Of a stretch of 64,000 bases of DNA, positions 55,022-63,944 are shown one piece after another. Origin of the DNA: Actinomycetota bacterium (GTDB taxonomy: Bacteria; Actinomycetota; Acidimicrobiia; Acidimicrobiales; Microtrichaceae); assembly GCA_016703525.1 (NCBI GenBank), contig JADJBW010000016.1:1-64000 (forward strand). The letters are read 5' to 3'. Position 1 is the first letter of the stretch, and every line of letters starts with the position of its first letter. Both the position numbers and the translations under genes were made by a program. The notes under the pieces were generated by a model. That model saw only the letters and a program-made list of their open reading frames with translations, ran no database searches and had not been told where the DNA came from.

Positions 55022-56590
55022 TCAGACCGGGGTGGCGGTGTGGTGCTTGTGCGCCTCCTCGTCGAGCCAGGGGGTGACGTCCTGATGGGTGAACTCGGGG
55101 TAGGCCATCACGCCCATTTCGGGACGGTCGAGGCCTTCGAGCTCGTCGGCCTCCTTGGAGCGGATGCCGCCCTTGGTCAGCTTGTTCTGGATGAAGAAGA
55201 AGCCGTAGGCGATTCCCAGGATCACGGTCCAGAGGACCACGACTCCGATGGCCTGCGCTCCGAGCTGGCGGGCACCGAGCCCGAAGTCGCCGCCCAGGAT
55301 TCCCATCACGCCCTTCTTGGACTCGGCGGCAGCGCCCTCGGTCGTCACGTTCCAGCCGACGCCGTAGGTGTTGTTGGCGAAGATGCCGACGGCGAGCACG
55401 CCGAAGCTGCCGCACACCCCGTGGACCGAGATGGCGCCGACGACGTCGTCGATGCCGCGCTTCTCGAAGAACTCAACCGAGAAGACCACCAGCACGCCGG
55501 CGATGATGCCGATGACGGCGGCGGCCCACGGGTCGACGAACGCGCAGGGAGCCGTGATGGCGACGAGGCCGGCGAGCATGCCGTTGGCCATCATGCCGGG
55601 GTCAGGCTTCTTGTCCCGGGTGTACATCATGAACAGGATGTTCGCGATGGCGCCGAACGCACCGGCGATGGCCGTGTTGGCCGCCACCGTCGCGAACTGC
55701 ACGTCGGTCGCAGCGAACGTCGACGCCGCGTTGAACCCGAACCAGCCGAACAGCAGGATGAACGTGCCGAGCATGGCCATCGGGATGTGGTGACCGGGGA
55801 TGGCGTTGGCCGAGCCGTCCTTGTTGAACTTGCCGATGCGGGGACCCAGCACAAGGGCGCCGGCCAACGCGGCCACACCGCCGGCGGCGTGGACGACGCC
55901 GGAGCCGGCGAAGTCGACGTAGCCGAGGCCGAGGTCGAGCGAGTTGCCCAGCTGCGACAGCCAGCCGCCGCCCCAGGTCCATGCGGCGAAGATCGGGTAG
56001 TAGATGGCGCCGCAGAAGATGCCCCAGCCCATGAACGACTTCCACTCCCAGCGTTCGGCCATCGAACCCGTGGGGATCGTGGCCGTGGTGTCCATGAAGG
56101 CCACCATGTAGAGGAAGAAGCCGAGGGCACCGGCGCCGCCGGCGCCGCGCAGATCGGTCAGTGCGAAGCCTCCCTTGTAGAGGAAGATCCAGTGACCGGA
56201 GCCGATGAAGGCATCACCGACGGCGCTGTCCATGCCGACGAGGGGGAGGCTGAACCCGCCGAAGGCGAACCCGAAGCCGAGGAAGAAGAACCCCACGAAG
56301 CCGAGGGCGAAGATGGCGAAGTTCGTCGACACCACGTGAGCCGCGTGCTTCGCCCGGCAGAAGCCGGTCTCGACCAGGGCGAACCCGGCCTGCATGAAGA
56401 TGACGAGCACTGCGCCGATCACGACCCACAGCAGGTTCAGTTGCTGCCCGGTGACTGCGATGGGCTCGGCGTCCTGAGCGCCGGCCAGTTCGGGCAACGC
56501 GACGAGCGCGGTGGCCGCCAAGGCGGTGACGGTCGCGGCCTGACGCCAGCGCCGTGACCGGCCTAGGAGGGACATCGGGGGTCGTTTCAT
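55022..56590 (-). CDS. amt: Ammonium transporter
   Basis: The 522-residue protein starts at ATG 56590 with AAAGGA upstream. It has a cleavable-looking signal (MKRPPMSLLGRSRRWRQAAT to ELAGA) and eleven membrane helices of the Amt/Rh family. The pore histidines lie in DFAGSGVVHAAGGVAAL and GAISVHGVCGSFGVL. Other marks are TGFCRAKHAAHVVSTNF and GWFGFNAASTFA. The C-terminal cytoplasmic tail (GLDRPEMGVMAYPEFTHQDV) is the region that GlnK/PII binds in homologues. No glnK gene follows it in the window, unlike many bacteria where amt and glnK are paired. It imports ammonium under nitrogen limitation. Confidence 0.93.
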   Translation of the reverse strand: MKRPPMSLLGRSRRWRQAATVTALAATALVALPELAGAQDAEPIAVTGQQLNLLWVVIGAVLVIFMQAGFALVETGFCRAKHAAHVVSTNFAIFALGFVGFFFLGFGFAFGGFSLPLVGMDSAVGDAFIGSGHWIFLYKGGFALTDLRGAGGAGALGFFLYMVAFMDTTATIPTGSMAERWEWKSFMGWGIFCGAIYYPIFAAWTWGGGWLSQLGNSLDLGLGYVDFAGSGVVHAAGGVAALAGALVLGPRIGKFNKDGSANAIPGHHIPMAMLGTFILLFGWFGFNAASTFAATDVQFATVAANTAIAGAFGAIANILFMMYTRDKKPDPGMMANGMLAGLVAITAPCAFVDPWAAAVIGIIAGVLVVFSVEFFEKRGIDDVVGAISVHGVCGSFGVLAVGIFANNTYGVGWNVTTEGAAAESKKGVMGILGGDFGLGARQLGAQAIGVVVLWTVILGIAYGFFFIQNKLTKGGIRSKEADELEGLDRPEMGVMAYPEFTHQDVTPWLDEEAHKHHTATPV

Positions 56591-56761
56591 GAGTGTGGTC
56601 CTTTCCGAACGGGACGGCATCGGTGCGAGCGCCGTTGCTTGCGTCCGATGGCGCTGAACGTAAGGAGGTGGTGTCACGCGGTCGTATCGCAAGTGTGAAC
56701 TGACCGTTTCCAGATGGCGCGTCGTTGGACAGGCGCGCCGCCGTGTGTCGAGACTCCGGTG

Positions 56762-56968
56762 ATGGACTCTCCGCAGGAACTCAACCCGGCCAAGGTGCGC
56801 GCCGGGCTCGCGATCGTGACCGCCATCTTCTTGGTGTCGGCGGTGCTGATCGTCGTGGTCGACGACGCGATCGGCCGGTCCATCTTCTTCGCCGTGGCCG
56901 CGCTCACGATGGTGCGCATCGCGCTGCTGGCCCGGTCCCTCCGAAAGGAACGGGCCGCGGCGCGATAG
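56762..56968 (+). CDS. Small two-helix membrane protein, unknown
   Basis: 68 residues: MDSPQELNPAKVRAGLAIVT, then AIFLVSAVLIVVVDDAIGRS and FFAVAALTMVRIALLARSLR, with a basic end. There are two hydrophobic segments and positive charge at the C-terminus. The start could also be ATG 56714. It lies divergently from amt. No family is recognised; the clean two-helix pattern makes it a probable real gene. Confidence 0.5.
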   Translation: MDSPQELNPAKVRAGLAIVTAIFLVSAVLIVVVDDAIGRSIFFAVAALTMVRIALLARSLRKERAAAR

Positions 56969-56982
56969 GCCGGGCCGACCGA

Positions 56983-58633
56983 CTAGACGTGCATCACCGC
57001 GAGCGCGCCCCGCGGCGCCGGACCGCGGGCGCGGGTTGTCATTCGCGTGGCCGTGGGGTATTTCGGTGTTCGTCGAGGCGGCCGGTGATGGGGTTCGCGT
57101 TCGCGTTCGCGTTCGCGTTCGTGTTGTCGTGCGTAGCGTTCGAATCGGGTTGGGGTGCGGTAGTTGGGTGTGGTGGGGATGGGGGTGCCGTCGGGTCGGG
57201 TGGTGTTGAGGGTGCCGTCGGGGTTGCGGGTGATGGTGAAGTCGTTGGTGTGGAGGTGGTGGTGGTCGGTGGGGCAGACGCCGGCGGTGTTGTGGGGGTC
57301 GGTTGTGCCGCCGTTTGCCCAGGTGTTGAGGTGGTGGGTGTGGGTGCGGTTCGCGGGGGTGGTGCAGCCGGGCGAGACGCAGTGTCGGTCGCGGTGGGCG
57401 AGGACGCGCCGCAGGATTGGGGGTGCGAATCGGCGGGTTCGGCCGTAGCAGAGGGTTGGCCGTTGTGGTTGAACACGGGGGTGATGTCGGCGTCCGCGAG
57501 GAGGTTCCACAGGGTGGTGTCGGTGATGTCGAGATCGGCTTCGGTGTGGGCGTTGGCGCCGGTGAAGAGGTCGTGTTCGGTGGGTTCGGTGTTGAGGTCT
57601 TCGAGGTTGATGTGGAGGTAGAGGCCGACGCGTCCGGGTTGTTTCGCTCCGGCGCCGTCGAGGACGAGTTCCATTAACGCCATCGCGCGGAGTTGACGTT
57701 CGGTCGGTAGTACGACCCGGCGGTCCTCGCAGCCGCCGCAACCGTCAGCGCTGTCGGTGCTGTCGGTGCTGTTGGCCCCGTCAGTGCTGTTGGTGCTGTC
57801 ACAACCCTCGCTGGTGTGTTGGGCGTGTTCGTTGGTGAGGCGGGTGCGGATGAGTTGCATCCGTTCGGTGAGGAGTGTTTCGAGTTGGGCGCCGTCGTCG
57901 GCGGAGAGGTCGGCGTTGAGGACCCACCGGTTTTGGAAGGTGCGGGCGGTCCATGCGGTGGAGGTGTCGGTGGAGGGGTCGCTGTTGCCGTTGATGGTGA
58001 GTTTGGCGCGGAGTTCGCGGCAGAACCGGGTGAATTGGTCGATGGTGGTGTTGGTTGCGACGTCGATGAGGCGTTGTTGCCAGCCTGCGATGAGTTCGAT
58101 GGCGAGGTCGCGTTCGGGGCCGGTGAGTTCGGTGGGGAGGATGGTGGTGGCTGCGTTGAGGTGTCCGAGTTCGATGTGGCGGTCGGTGAAGGCTTGGCGG
58201 AACGGTTCGAAGACGGGGTCGATGGTGGCGGCGCGGGCGAGGCGGTTGGCTTCGTTGCGGCTGATCCCGGGTGTGTGGCGAGCCAGGCGCGTTCGGATCG
58301 CATGCCGTCGCGGTGGTGGACGGCGTGGTTGATTGTTGCGGTGGCTGCGGTGACGGTGATGACGTCGACGGCGCGGCGTAGGCGTGTGGTTGCGGCGGAG
58401 AGGTCGGCTGCGAGTGTGGTTGCGAGCGCGGGTGGGATCGTTTCGTTGGGATCGGCGAGGTTGGTGGTGAGGTTGTCGACGCGTGTGGTGAGTTCGACGA
58501 CTTGGGCGCCGAGGGTGTCGATCAGGCGGATCTCGTCGCGCAACGCGTCAACAACCGACCAGCGGCCGCTGAGGCCGGGGTTGTTTGGGTCGCGGTCGTT
58601 GCCGCCTTGTGCGTCTGTTCCCTCGCCGAACAT
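56983..58633 (-). CDS. DUF222/13E12-type HNH endonuclease protein (frameshifted twice)
   Basis: About 550 codons in three frames. Frame one, from ATG 58633 (MFGEGTDAQGGNDRDPNNPG), runs to HHRDGMRSERAWLATHPG near 58285. Frame two (SRNEANRLARAATIDPVFEP, then TDRHIELGHLNAA, LRAMALMELVLDGAGAKQPGRV) runs to FNHNGQP near 57455. Frame three (LCYGRTRRFAPPILRRVLAH) holds the HNH motif (RHCVSPGCTTPANRTHTHHL, then GVCPTDHHHLH) and a tail with (ERER) repeats. DUF222-HNH proteins are multi-copy in actinobacteria and related to mobile 13E12 repeats. The coding strand is unusually rich in A/C (Thr, Asn and Pro codons), unlike its neighbours. TATCCT lies 8 bases before the ATG, and an SOS-like box overlaps the promoter. 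Confidence 0.8.
57094..57123. repeat. Hexanucleotide tandem repeat (TTCGCG)n inside the HNH gene
   Basis: Five copies of TTCGCG (the last changed to TTCGTG) encode the Glu-Arg repeats near the C-terminus of the HNH protein on the leftward strand. Unit gain or loss would not change the frame. Confidence 0.8.
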
Positions 58634-58647
58634 CAGTTCTTAGGATA

Positions 58648-58663
58648 TCGAACGTGTATTCGG
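58648..58663. promoter_or_regulatory. SOS-box-like site before the DUF222-HNH gene
   Basis: TCGAAC-GTGT-ATTCGG matches the actinobacterial LexA box TCGAAC-N4-GTTCGA in its whole left half and four of six right-half bases. It overlaps the upstream edge of the leftward -10 TATCCT (complement of 58642-58647). The remaining 160 bases up to the TauE gene hold nothing recognisable. Confidence 0.5.
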
Positions 58664-58824
58664 TGTGCAAGGCGTGCCTGAACATTTCCGGGTTCGACGT
58701 GTTGCCGGCGACGCCCGCGTATCGAGCGGTCGGCCTGCTCCGTGCGGCCCGCGGCGACGAGCATGCGGCGATCACCCCCGCCTGCCGCAGAACGACCGCC
58801 GACGAAAATGAACGTTGCGGTCCG

Positions 58825-59586
58825 CTAGCCGACGAGCGCCGGAATCTGGCGCAGGGTGAACCAGGTCGCGAACGCGACGAGGACCACGCCGAAGGCCACC
58901 TTGAGTGTCGGAGCGGCGACCCGGCCGGCCACTCGGGTGCCGACCAGGACGCCCGGCACCAGGCCGAGCGCGAACCATCCCGCCACGAGCCAATCGATGT
59001 CGCCCAGCAGCGCATGCGTCGCGAGGGTTGGGACGGTCAGCGACGTGGCGACGGTCAGGCTGGTCGCCGTCGCGACATGCATGTCGAGCCCGAGCGCGAG
59101 CAGGAAGAGCGGCACGAGGAGGAAGCCGCCGCCGTTCGCGAGCAGGCCCGAGGCGAAGCCGACCCCGATCGCTGTCGTGACCAGGAATCCGGCCGAGCCA
59201 CGCCGTCGGGCGGCCCGCTGGGGGTCCGGCGTGGCGTCGCGGCGCAGAACCCGAGTGCCGACGACGAAGAGCATCACGCCCGACGCAAGCAGCAGCGCAG
59301 GTCCGCCGATCCATCGGCTGGCGACAGCGCCGAGGATCGCGGCGGGGAATGCGCCGACGAGGGTGAGGCGGGCGATGCGCCAGTCGACGTGGCCGGCACG
59401 CGCGTGCGCCCAGGCCCCGGCGGCCGATCCGGGCAGGAGGCCGGGAAGGGGACCCACGACGGCGGCGAGCGGCGCCACGCCGGCAAGGGAGAGCACCGGA
59501 GTCGCCAGCGCGGATCCGACGCCGAACATCCCGTACAACACGCCGACGACGAGCCCGCCGAGGGTGATGGCCAACGTCCACTGCAT
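58825..59586 (-). CDS. TauE/SafE-family membrane exporter
   Basis: The 253-residue protein has about eight helices and the family marks GGLVVGVLYGMFGVGSALATPVLSLAG (first repeat) and GVGFASGLLANGGGFLLVPLFLLALGLDMHVATATSLTV (second repeat). TauE/SafE proteins export sulfite or organosulfur anions, or other carboxylates; the substrate is not known. It is divergent from a LysR regulator, the usual arrangement for LysR control of an exporter. It ends in TAG. Confidence 0.85.
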   Translation of the reverse strand: MQWTLAITLGGLVVGVLYGMFGVGSALATPVLSLAGVAPLAAVVGPLPGLLPGSAAGAWAHARAGHVDWRIARLTLVGAFPAAILGAVASRWIGGPALLLASGVMLFVVGTRVLRRDATPDPQRAARRRGSAGFLVTTAIGVGFASGLLANGGGFLLVPLFLLALGLDMHVATATSLTVATSLTVPTLATHALLGDIDWLVAGWFALGLVPGVLVGTRVAGRVAAPTLKVAFGVVLVAFATWFTLRQIPALVG

Positions 59587-59656
59587 GCCTGCACTGGACC
59601 ACAGCTCGATTCAGAGGAGAAAGACCAACATGCAGCGAGATCGATAGGCTAAGGCT

Positions 59657-60577
59657 ATGGATCTCCGCCAGCTTGCGTACGCGGTCGCCGTGGCCGACGA
59701 GGGCGGCTTCACCGCCGCTGCTCGGTCCATGAGCGTGGCGCAGCCGTCGCTGTCGCAGTCGATCCGTGCGCTCGAGAGGGAGTTGGGCGTCGATCTCTTC
59801 CACCGCACGACACGATCGGTGCGGCTCACCGCTGCCGGGGAGGCGCTGATCGGCCCGGCGCGGCGGGCGCTGCGCGACGCCGCGGCCGCCCGCGACGCCG
59901 TGGCGGCGGTGCGGGGTCTTCGATCGGGTCGCCTCGACATCGTGTGCCTGCCAACGCTTGCGGTCGCGCCCCTCAGCGAGCTGGTCGGCCGGTTCCGAGC
60001 CATGCATCCGGGCGTGACGGTACGGGTCCGCGAACCGGCGGACGCCGAGGCGGCGACCGACGCGGTGCGCCAGGCGGCCGCCGAGGTCGGGTTGGTCGAG
60101 TTGGTCGAGCCGGGTCGGCCGGCAGCGGGCCTGGCGTCGGTGTCGCTGGGCGCGCAGGAGTACGTCGCGCTGGTCCCGCCGGACGTCGCCGAGGCGCTCT
60201 CGGCCCGGCACGCCACCGTGGCCGACCTCGCGCACCTTCCGTTGATCGCTCCGCCGCGGGGCACTTCGAGCAGGCGGGTGATCGATGAGGCGTTCGAGGC
60301 GGTCGGCAGGCATCCGAGCATCGCGGTCGAGACCGACCATCGCGAGGCGATCGCATCGCTGGTCGAGGCCGGCGCTGGTGTCGCTCTCGTGCCGCGTGCC
60401 GTCGCGGTGCGTGCGGCTTCGCCGGCCGCAGTCGTCGTCGAGCTGGAGCCCCGCCTCTCGCGTCGGATCGGGCTCATCTTCCGGCCGGACGGGCTGTCGC
60501 CCGCGGCCCGGGCGTTTCTCGCGATCGCGGAACCCGGTCGGCCGGCGGGTCCCCGAGGCGGCACGCCGACGCAATAG
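59657..60577 (+). CDS. LysR-family transcriptional regulator
   Basis: The 306-residue protein has the LysR helix-turn-helix (LRQLAYAVAVADEGGFTAAARSMSVAQPSLSQSIRALERELGVDLFHRTTRSVRLTAAGEAL, residues 3-63) and the periplasmic-binding-like effector domain (LDIVCLPTLAVAPLSELVGRFRAMHPGV, about 94-121). ATG 59657 follows TAGGCT by 6 bases, so it is probably leaderless. It is divergent from the TauE/SafE gene, with a 70-base shared promoter. An effector linked to sulfonate or organic-acid stress is plausible (inference). Confidence 0.9.
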   Translation: MDLRQLAYAVAVADEGGFTAAARSMSVAQPSLSQSIRALERELGVDLFHRTTRSVRLTAAGEALIGPARRALRDAAAARDAVAAVRGLRSGRLDIVCLPTLAVAPLSELVGRFRAMHPGVTVRVREPADAEAATDAVRQAAAEVGLVELVEPGRPAAGLASVSLGAQEYVALVPPDVAEALSARHATVADLAHLPLIAPPRGTSSRRVIDEAFEAVGRHPSIAVETDHREAIASLVEAGAGVALVPRAVAVRAASPAAVVVELEPRLSRRIGLIFRPDGLSPAARAFLAIAEPGRPAGPRGGTPTQ

Positions 60578-60587
60578 CCTCCGGCGG

Positions 60588-61740
60588 ATGTTGCGACAGC
60601 GAATCGGCCTGGGTGCCCAGCTCGCGCATCACGCGCTCGACGTGGCCAAATGCTCCTTCCCGGCGCGCTGGACGCCACCGTTGCGCTCGGAGGCGCGCTG
60701 GAGCCGGGAGCGGGCGCAGGCCTGGCGCGACGAGGTGGGCTGGCTTGTGGGCTGCAACTTCATGCCCTCGACCTGCGGCAACCAGCTCGAGATGTTCCAG
60801 GACGCCACCTACGACCCGGACACGATCGATCGCGAGCTCGGCTGGGCGGCCGACCTCGGGATGAACAGCATCCGGCTGTTCCTCCACCACCTGCTCCCCG
60901 AGGTGCCGGGCTTCTGGGCCCGTCTCGACGAGGTGCTCGACATCGCGTCGGGGCATGGCATCGCCACCATGGCCGTGCTGTTCGACGGGTGCTGGAACCC
61001 GGTGTCGTCGCTCGGCCCGCAGGGCGATCCGCGCCCGCGTACACACAACTCGATGTGGTTGCAGTCGCCCGGCTCGGAGATCCTGTCGGACCCCTCGCGC
61101 TGGCCCCTCGCTGCGCCCGTATGTCGACGACGTGCTCGGCCGCTACGGGAACGACCAGCGCATTCACTGCTGGGACGTGTTCAATGAGCCGAACGGCCCC
61201 GAGGCCAACTACGTCGAACACCGGTCGCCGCGCAAGTACCGAGCGGCGACCGAGTTGCTGGAGCAGGTCTTCGACTGGGCTCAGGCCGCCGACCCGGACC
61301 AGCCGCTCACCGCGGGGCTGTTCGTGGGGGTCTCGGGGGCCGCCGAGCGGGGCGATCGCATCAACCGGGTGATGCTCACCCGGTCCGACGTGATCAGCTT
61401 CCACAGCTATCTGCCGCACAAGCGGCTCCTCGCCTCGATCGAGCATCTCTCGGCGTACGAGCGCCCGCTGTTGTGCACCGAGTGGATGGGCCGGCCGCGC
61501 TCCACGCCCGACCTGATCGAGGTCTTCGCCGACTCGGGGGTCGGGTGTTACACGTGGGGTCTCGTCGACGGTCGCACGCAGACGAAGTACCCGTGGACGA
61601 GCTGGCAGAAGGCAACCCCTCCGGATGCTCCCTGGTTCCACGAGCTGCTGCACGGCGATGGCACGCCCTACGACGAGCGTGAAGTGGAGCTGTTCCGCCG
61701 GGTCGTTCTGCCCCGGACGCGACCGACATCGGCGACCTGA
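60588..61740 (+). CDS. Clan-A glycoside hydrolase, xylanase/cellulase-like (frameshifted)
   Basis: About 384 codons. Frame one, from ATG 60588 (MLRQRIGLGAQLAHHALDVA), includes WLVGCNFMPSTCGNQLEMFQ, ELGWAADLGMNSIRLFLHHL and GIATMAVLFDGCWNPVSSLG, up to ILSDPSRW near 61105. Frame two resumes with LRPYVDDVLGRYGNDQRIHCWDVFNEPNG (acid/base Glu) and later RPLLCTEWMGRPRS (nucleophile Glu), the two active-site Glu residues of a TIM-barrel glycosidase. The break fits one base too many in the C-run CTGGCCCCTCG. No signal peptide is seen, so it may act on imported oligosaccharides. ATG follows TAGCCT by 7 bases; the LysR stop codon is part of this element. Confidence 0.75.
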
Positions 61741-61810
61741 CACGACTGCGCTGAGTGGAGTGGCACCGCCGGTCGGCCCGCGCCGGCGGCTCGGCGGCTC
61801 GGTGGCGAGG

Positions 61811-63841
61811 TCAGGTGCGGACGAACACCGTCATCGGTCCGGGCGCCCGGTTCCCCCAGAGGAAGTACGGGATCAGGCGCACGCGTCTCCCGCGGCCATC
61901 GGTGCCGGCCAGGGCGACGGCGTCGGGGAACAGATCGTCGGCGGCCTCGGTGCACAGCGCCGACGGGTCGAGCCGTAGCGAGAGGAGTTCCTCGGTCGAG
62001 TGATCCGGATGATCGGCGCCTTCGACGCAATACAGGAGAGGACCCCGGGCGATCGCTGTCATGCCGCCGACCTTTGGCACGCGGCGATCTTGACGGAGGC
62101 CCCGGATCGGAAGCGTGAACGCGAGGTCGATCTCGACGCCCGACGCGCGGTCGGGTGCACCGTCGAGTTCGACGTGCGCCCACCGGGCGGTGTCGGGCGC
62201 CAACCCGCTCGCGCTGTGGGGTGCCCGGCGCGCCGGATCGAGACCGTACCTGGCGTCGGCCCCGCTGACCCGAACCGCCACGTCGTCGGTCCAACTCGGC
62301 ACGCGGAACCGAAGCCGCTCGACTCGCCGGTCGCCGCTGAGCCGCACACGAACAGCGCCGGTCCATGCGGCGTCGCCGCTGAGCTCCACGGTCACGCCGT
62401 CGAAGGTGGTCGTCCCCGCGATCGCCTGGTGAACCGAGAGGGTTCCGCCCGCCAACGAGACGGCCATCGACGCGGTCGTCGCCCAGAGGCGCGACAGGTT
62501 GGACGGGCAACAGGAGATGGGGTACCAGGGAGCCCGGTGTGCGCCGGTGCGCACGAGCAGCGGGTTGTCGTAGGCCCAGAGGTTCGCGTCGGTCGACATG
62601 GCGACCGCTGCGGCGTTGAGGAGCTGCCATTCGGCGAGGTCGTCGTAGCGGGGATCGTCGGTGAGCCGCGCGAGCTCACGGTTCCAGATCACGGCGGAGA
62701 TGGCCGCGCAGGTCTCGCAGTACGCGCGCTCGGGGTCGAGATCGTACGGCTCGGCGAATCCCTCCGACCCCGGATACGCGCCGACGCCGCCGCTCACGTA
62801 CATGTGCCCGGCGAGTTCGCGTTCCCAGGCGGACTCGGTGACCGCTCGCAACGCGCCATCGCCGCGGGCGCCAGCGAGCATCGCAATACCGGTCTGGAGA
62901 TGGTGGAAGCCGACCGCGTGGCCCGACGGTTCGGTGCGCTCGGCGATCGGCCGCTCGTTCTGCCAGTGCCGACCCGATATGACGGAGCGAACCGTGTGCA
63001 GCGCGATCGGCGGGGTGATGCGAACCCGATGCATCGGCGCCCGTGGCCGTGGCCGCCACGTCGGGTGGGCCGCCCGGTACCGGCGGATCATCCGGCGCTG
63101 ATGCAGGAGCCGCCGGCCGGTGCCCACGTGATCGAACAGCGATTGGCGGATCACTCCGCTCGACCGGCCGCGCCGATCGAGCAGGGCGGCAGCGGTGTCG
63201 ACGAGGTCCGGGTCGCCCGTCACCCGGTGCAGCCGCAGCAGGGCCAGCTCCAACTCGGGGTGGCCATCCTGCGCGCACGTGTCGACGCGGGGTCCCGGCC
63301 GCCCGTAGACCGGCGCGGCGTCGTCGAGGCGAAGTGCGGTTCGAATGACATCGAGCATCGAGAGCCCGAGGTCGAGCAGCGCTCGCCGGCCGGTGGACTC
63401 GAGCAACGACGTGCCGGCCTCGATGAGGTGACCGGCCGTGTACAGCTCGTGTTCGGTCAGCAGGTGCGCGAAGCGCCCGGCCGGGAACAGCGTCTGCACC
63501 CATGTGTTCAGGTAGCCGTCCGCGTCGGCTGCGTCCTGCAGGAGCGCTACAAGGTCGTCGAACGCGCGCTCGATCTCGGGAGCGACCCCGGCGGGCAACG
63601 ATCGGGCGACGGCATCGAGCCACTTGTGCACGTCGGAGTCCGAGACGAACGAGGCCACCCCGACGGTGGGAACCACATCGCTGCGTCCGGCAGCGGCCTC
63701 GAACGCCTCGATGGCACCGTGATGGTCGAGCCGATCGAGTTGGTGCGCGAGCGCCACGTCGCGATGCACGTGCGCGAGCCGACCGACGAGTCCGGGGCCG
63801 TGGCCCGGGCTGACGACCGATGGCCAGATGGTGTCCGTCAC
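61811..63841 (-). CDS. GH127-family beta-L-arabinofuranosidase-like protein
   Basis: About 676 residues starting at GTG 63841, chosen because AGGAG lies 7 bases before it; ATG 63880 adds 13 residues with no such support. It is an (alpha/alpha)6-barrel protein of the DUF1680/GH127 type: DADGYLNTWVQTLFPAGRFA, HLIEAGTSLLESTGRRALLD, PSGHAVGFHHLQTGIAMLAG, AYCETCAAISAVIWNRELAR (the Glu and Cys of the zinc site), then SCCPSNLSRLWAT with the Cys pair, and C-terminal beta domains. GH127 enzymes remove L-arabinofuranose from plant glycans through a Cys nucleophile. Together with the clan-A hydrolase it marks a hemicellulose-use locus. CATAAT lies near 63877-63882 as a possible -10. Confidence 0.85.
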   Translation of the reverse strand: MTDTIWPSVVSPGHGPGLVGRLAHVHRDVALAHQLDRLDHHGAIEAFEAAAGRSDVVPTVGVASFVSDSDVHKWLDAVARSLPAGVAPEIERAFDDLVALLQDAADADGYLNTWVQTLFPAGRFAHLLTEHELYTAGHLIEAGTSLLESTGRRALLDLGLSMLDVIRTALRLDDAAPVYGRPGPRVDTCAQDGHPELELALLRLHRVTGDPDLVDTAAALLDRRGRSSGVIRQSLFDHVGTGRRLLHQRRMIRRYRAAHPTWRPRPRAPMHRVRITPPIALHTVRSVISGRHWQNERPIAERTEPSGHAVGFHHLQTGIAMLAGARGDGALRAVTESAWERELAGHMYVSGGVGAYPGSEGFAEPYDLDPERAYCETCAAISAVIWNRELARLTDDPRYDDLAEWQLLNAAAVAMSTDANLWAYDNPLLVRTGAHRAPWYPISCCPSNLSRLWATTASMAVSLAGGTLSVHQAIAGTTTFDGVTVELSGDAAWTGAVRVRLSGDRRVERLRFRVPSWTDDVAVRVSGADARYGLDPARRAPHSASGLAPDTARWAHVELDGAPDRASGVEIDLAFTLPIRGLRQDRRVPKVGGMTAIARGPLLYCVEGADHPDHSTEELLSLRLDPSALCTEAADDLFPDAVALAGTDGRGRRVRLIPYFLWGNRAPGPMTVFVRT

Positions 63842-63898
63842 TGGGTGCTCCTGATCGTGGACGGCGGCGCGCCCACGCATTATGGTCGCGCCGGCGCC

Positions 63899-63925
63899 GG
63901 AATCCGACCCACGGAATCGGACCCA
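63899..63925. promoter_or_regulatory. Two 13-bp direct repeats between divergent glycosidase genes
   Basis: GGAATCCGACCCA (63899-63911) and GGAATCGGACCCA (63913-63925) differ by one base and have a 14-base period. They lie between the GH127 gene and the gene beginning at 63945, as binding sites for a regulator of the locus would. Confidence 0.5.
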
Positions 63926-63944
63926 TGGGGAACGGAGCGACGAG

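Noticed and set aside
57094..57123. CRISPR-like or regulatory repeat array
   Set aside because: It is a simple in-frame hexamer repeat coding for Glu-Arg inside the HNH gene, with no spacers.
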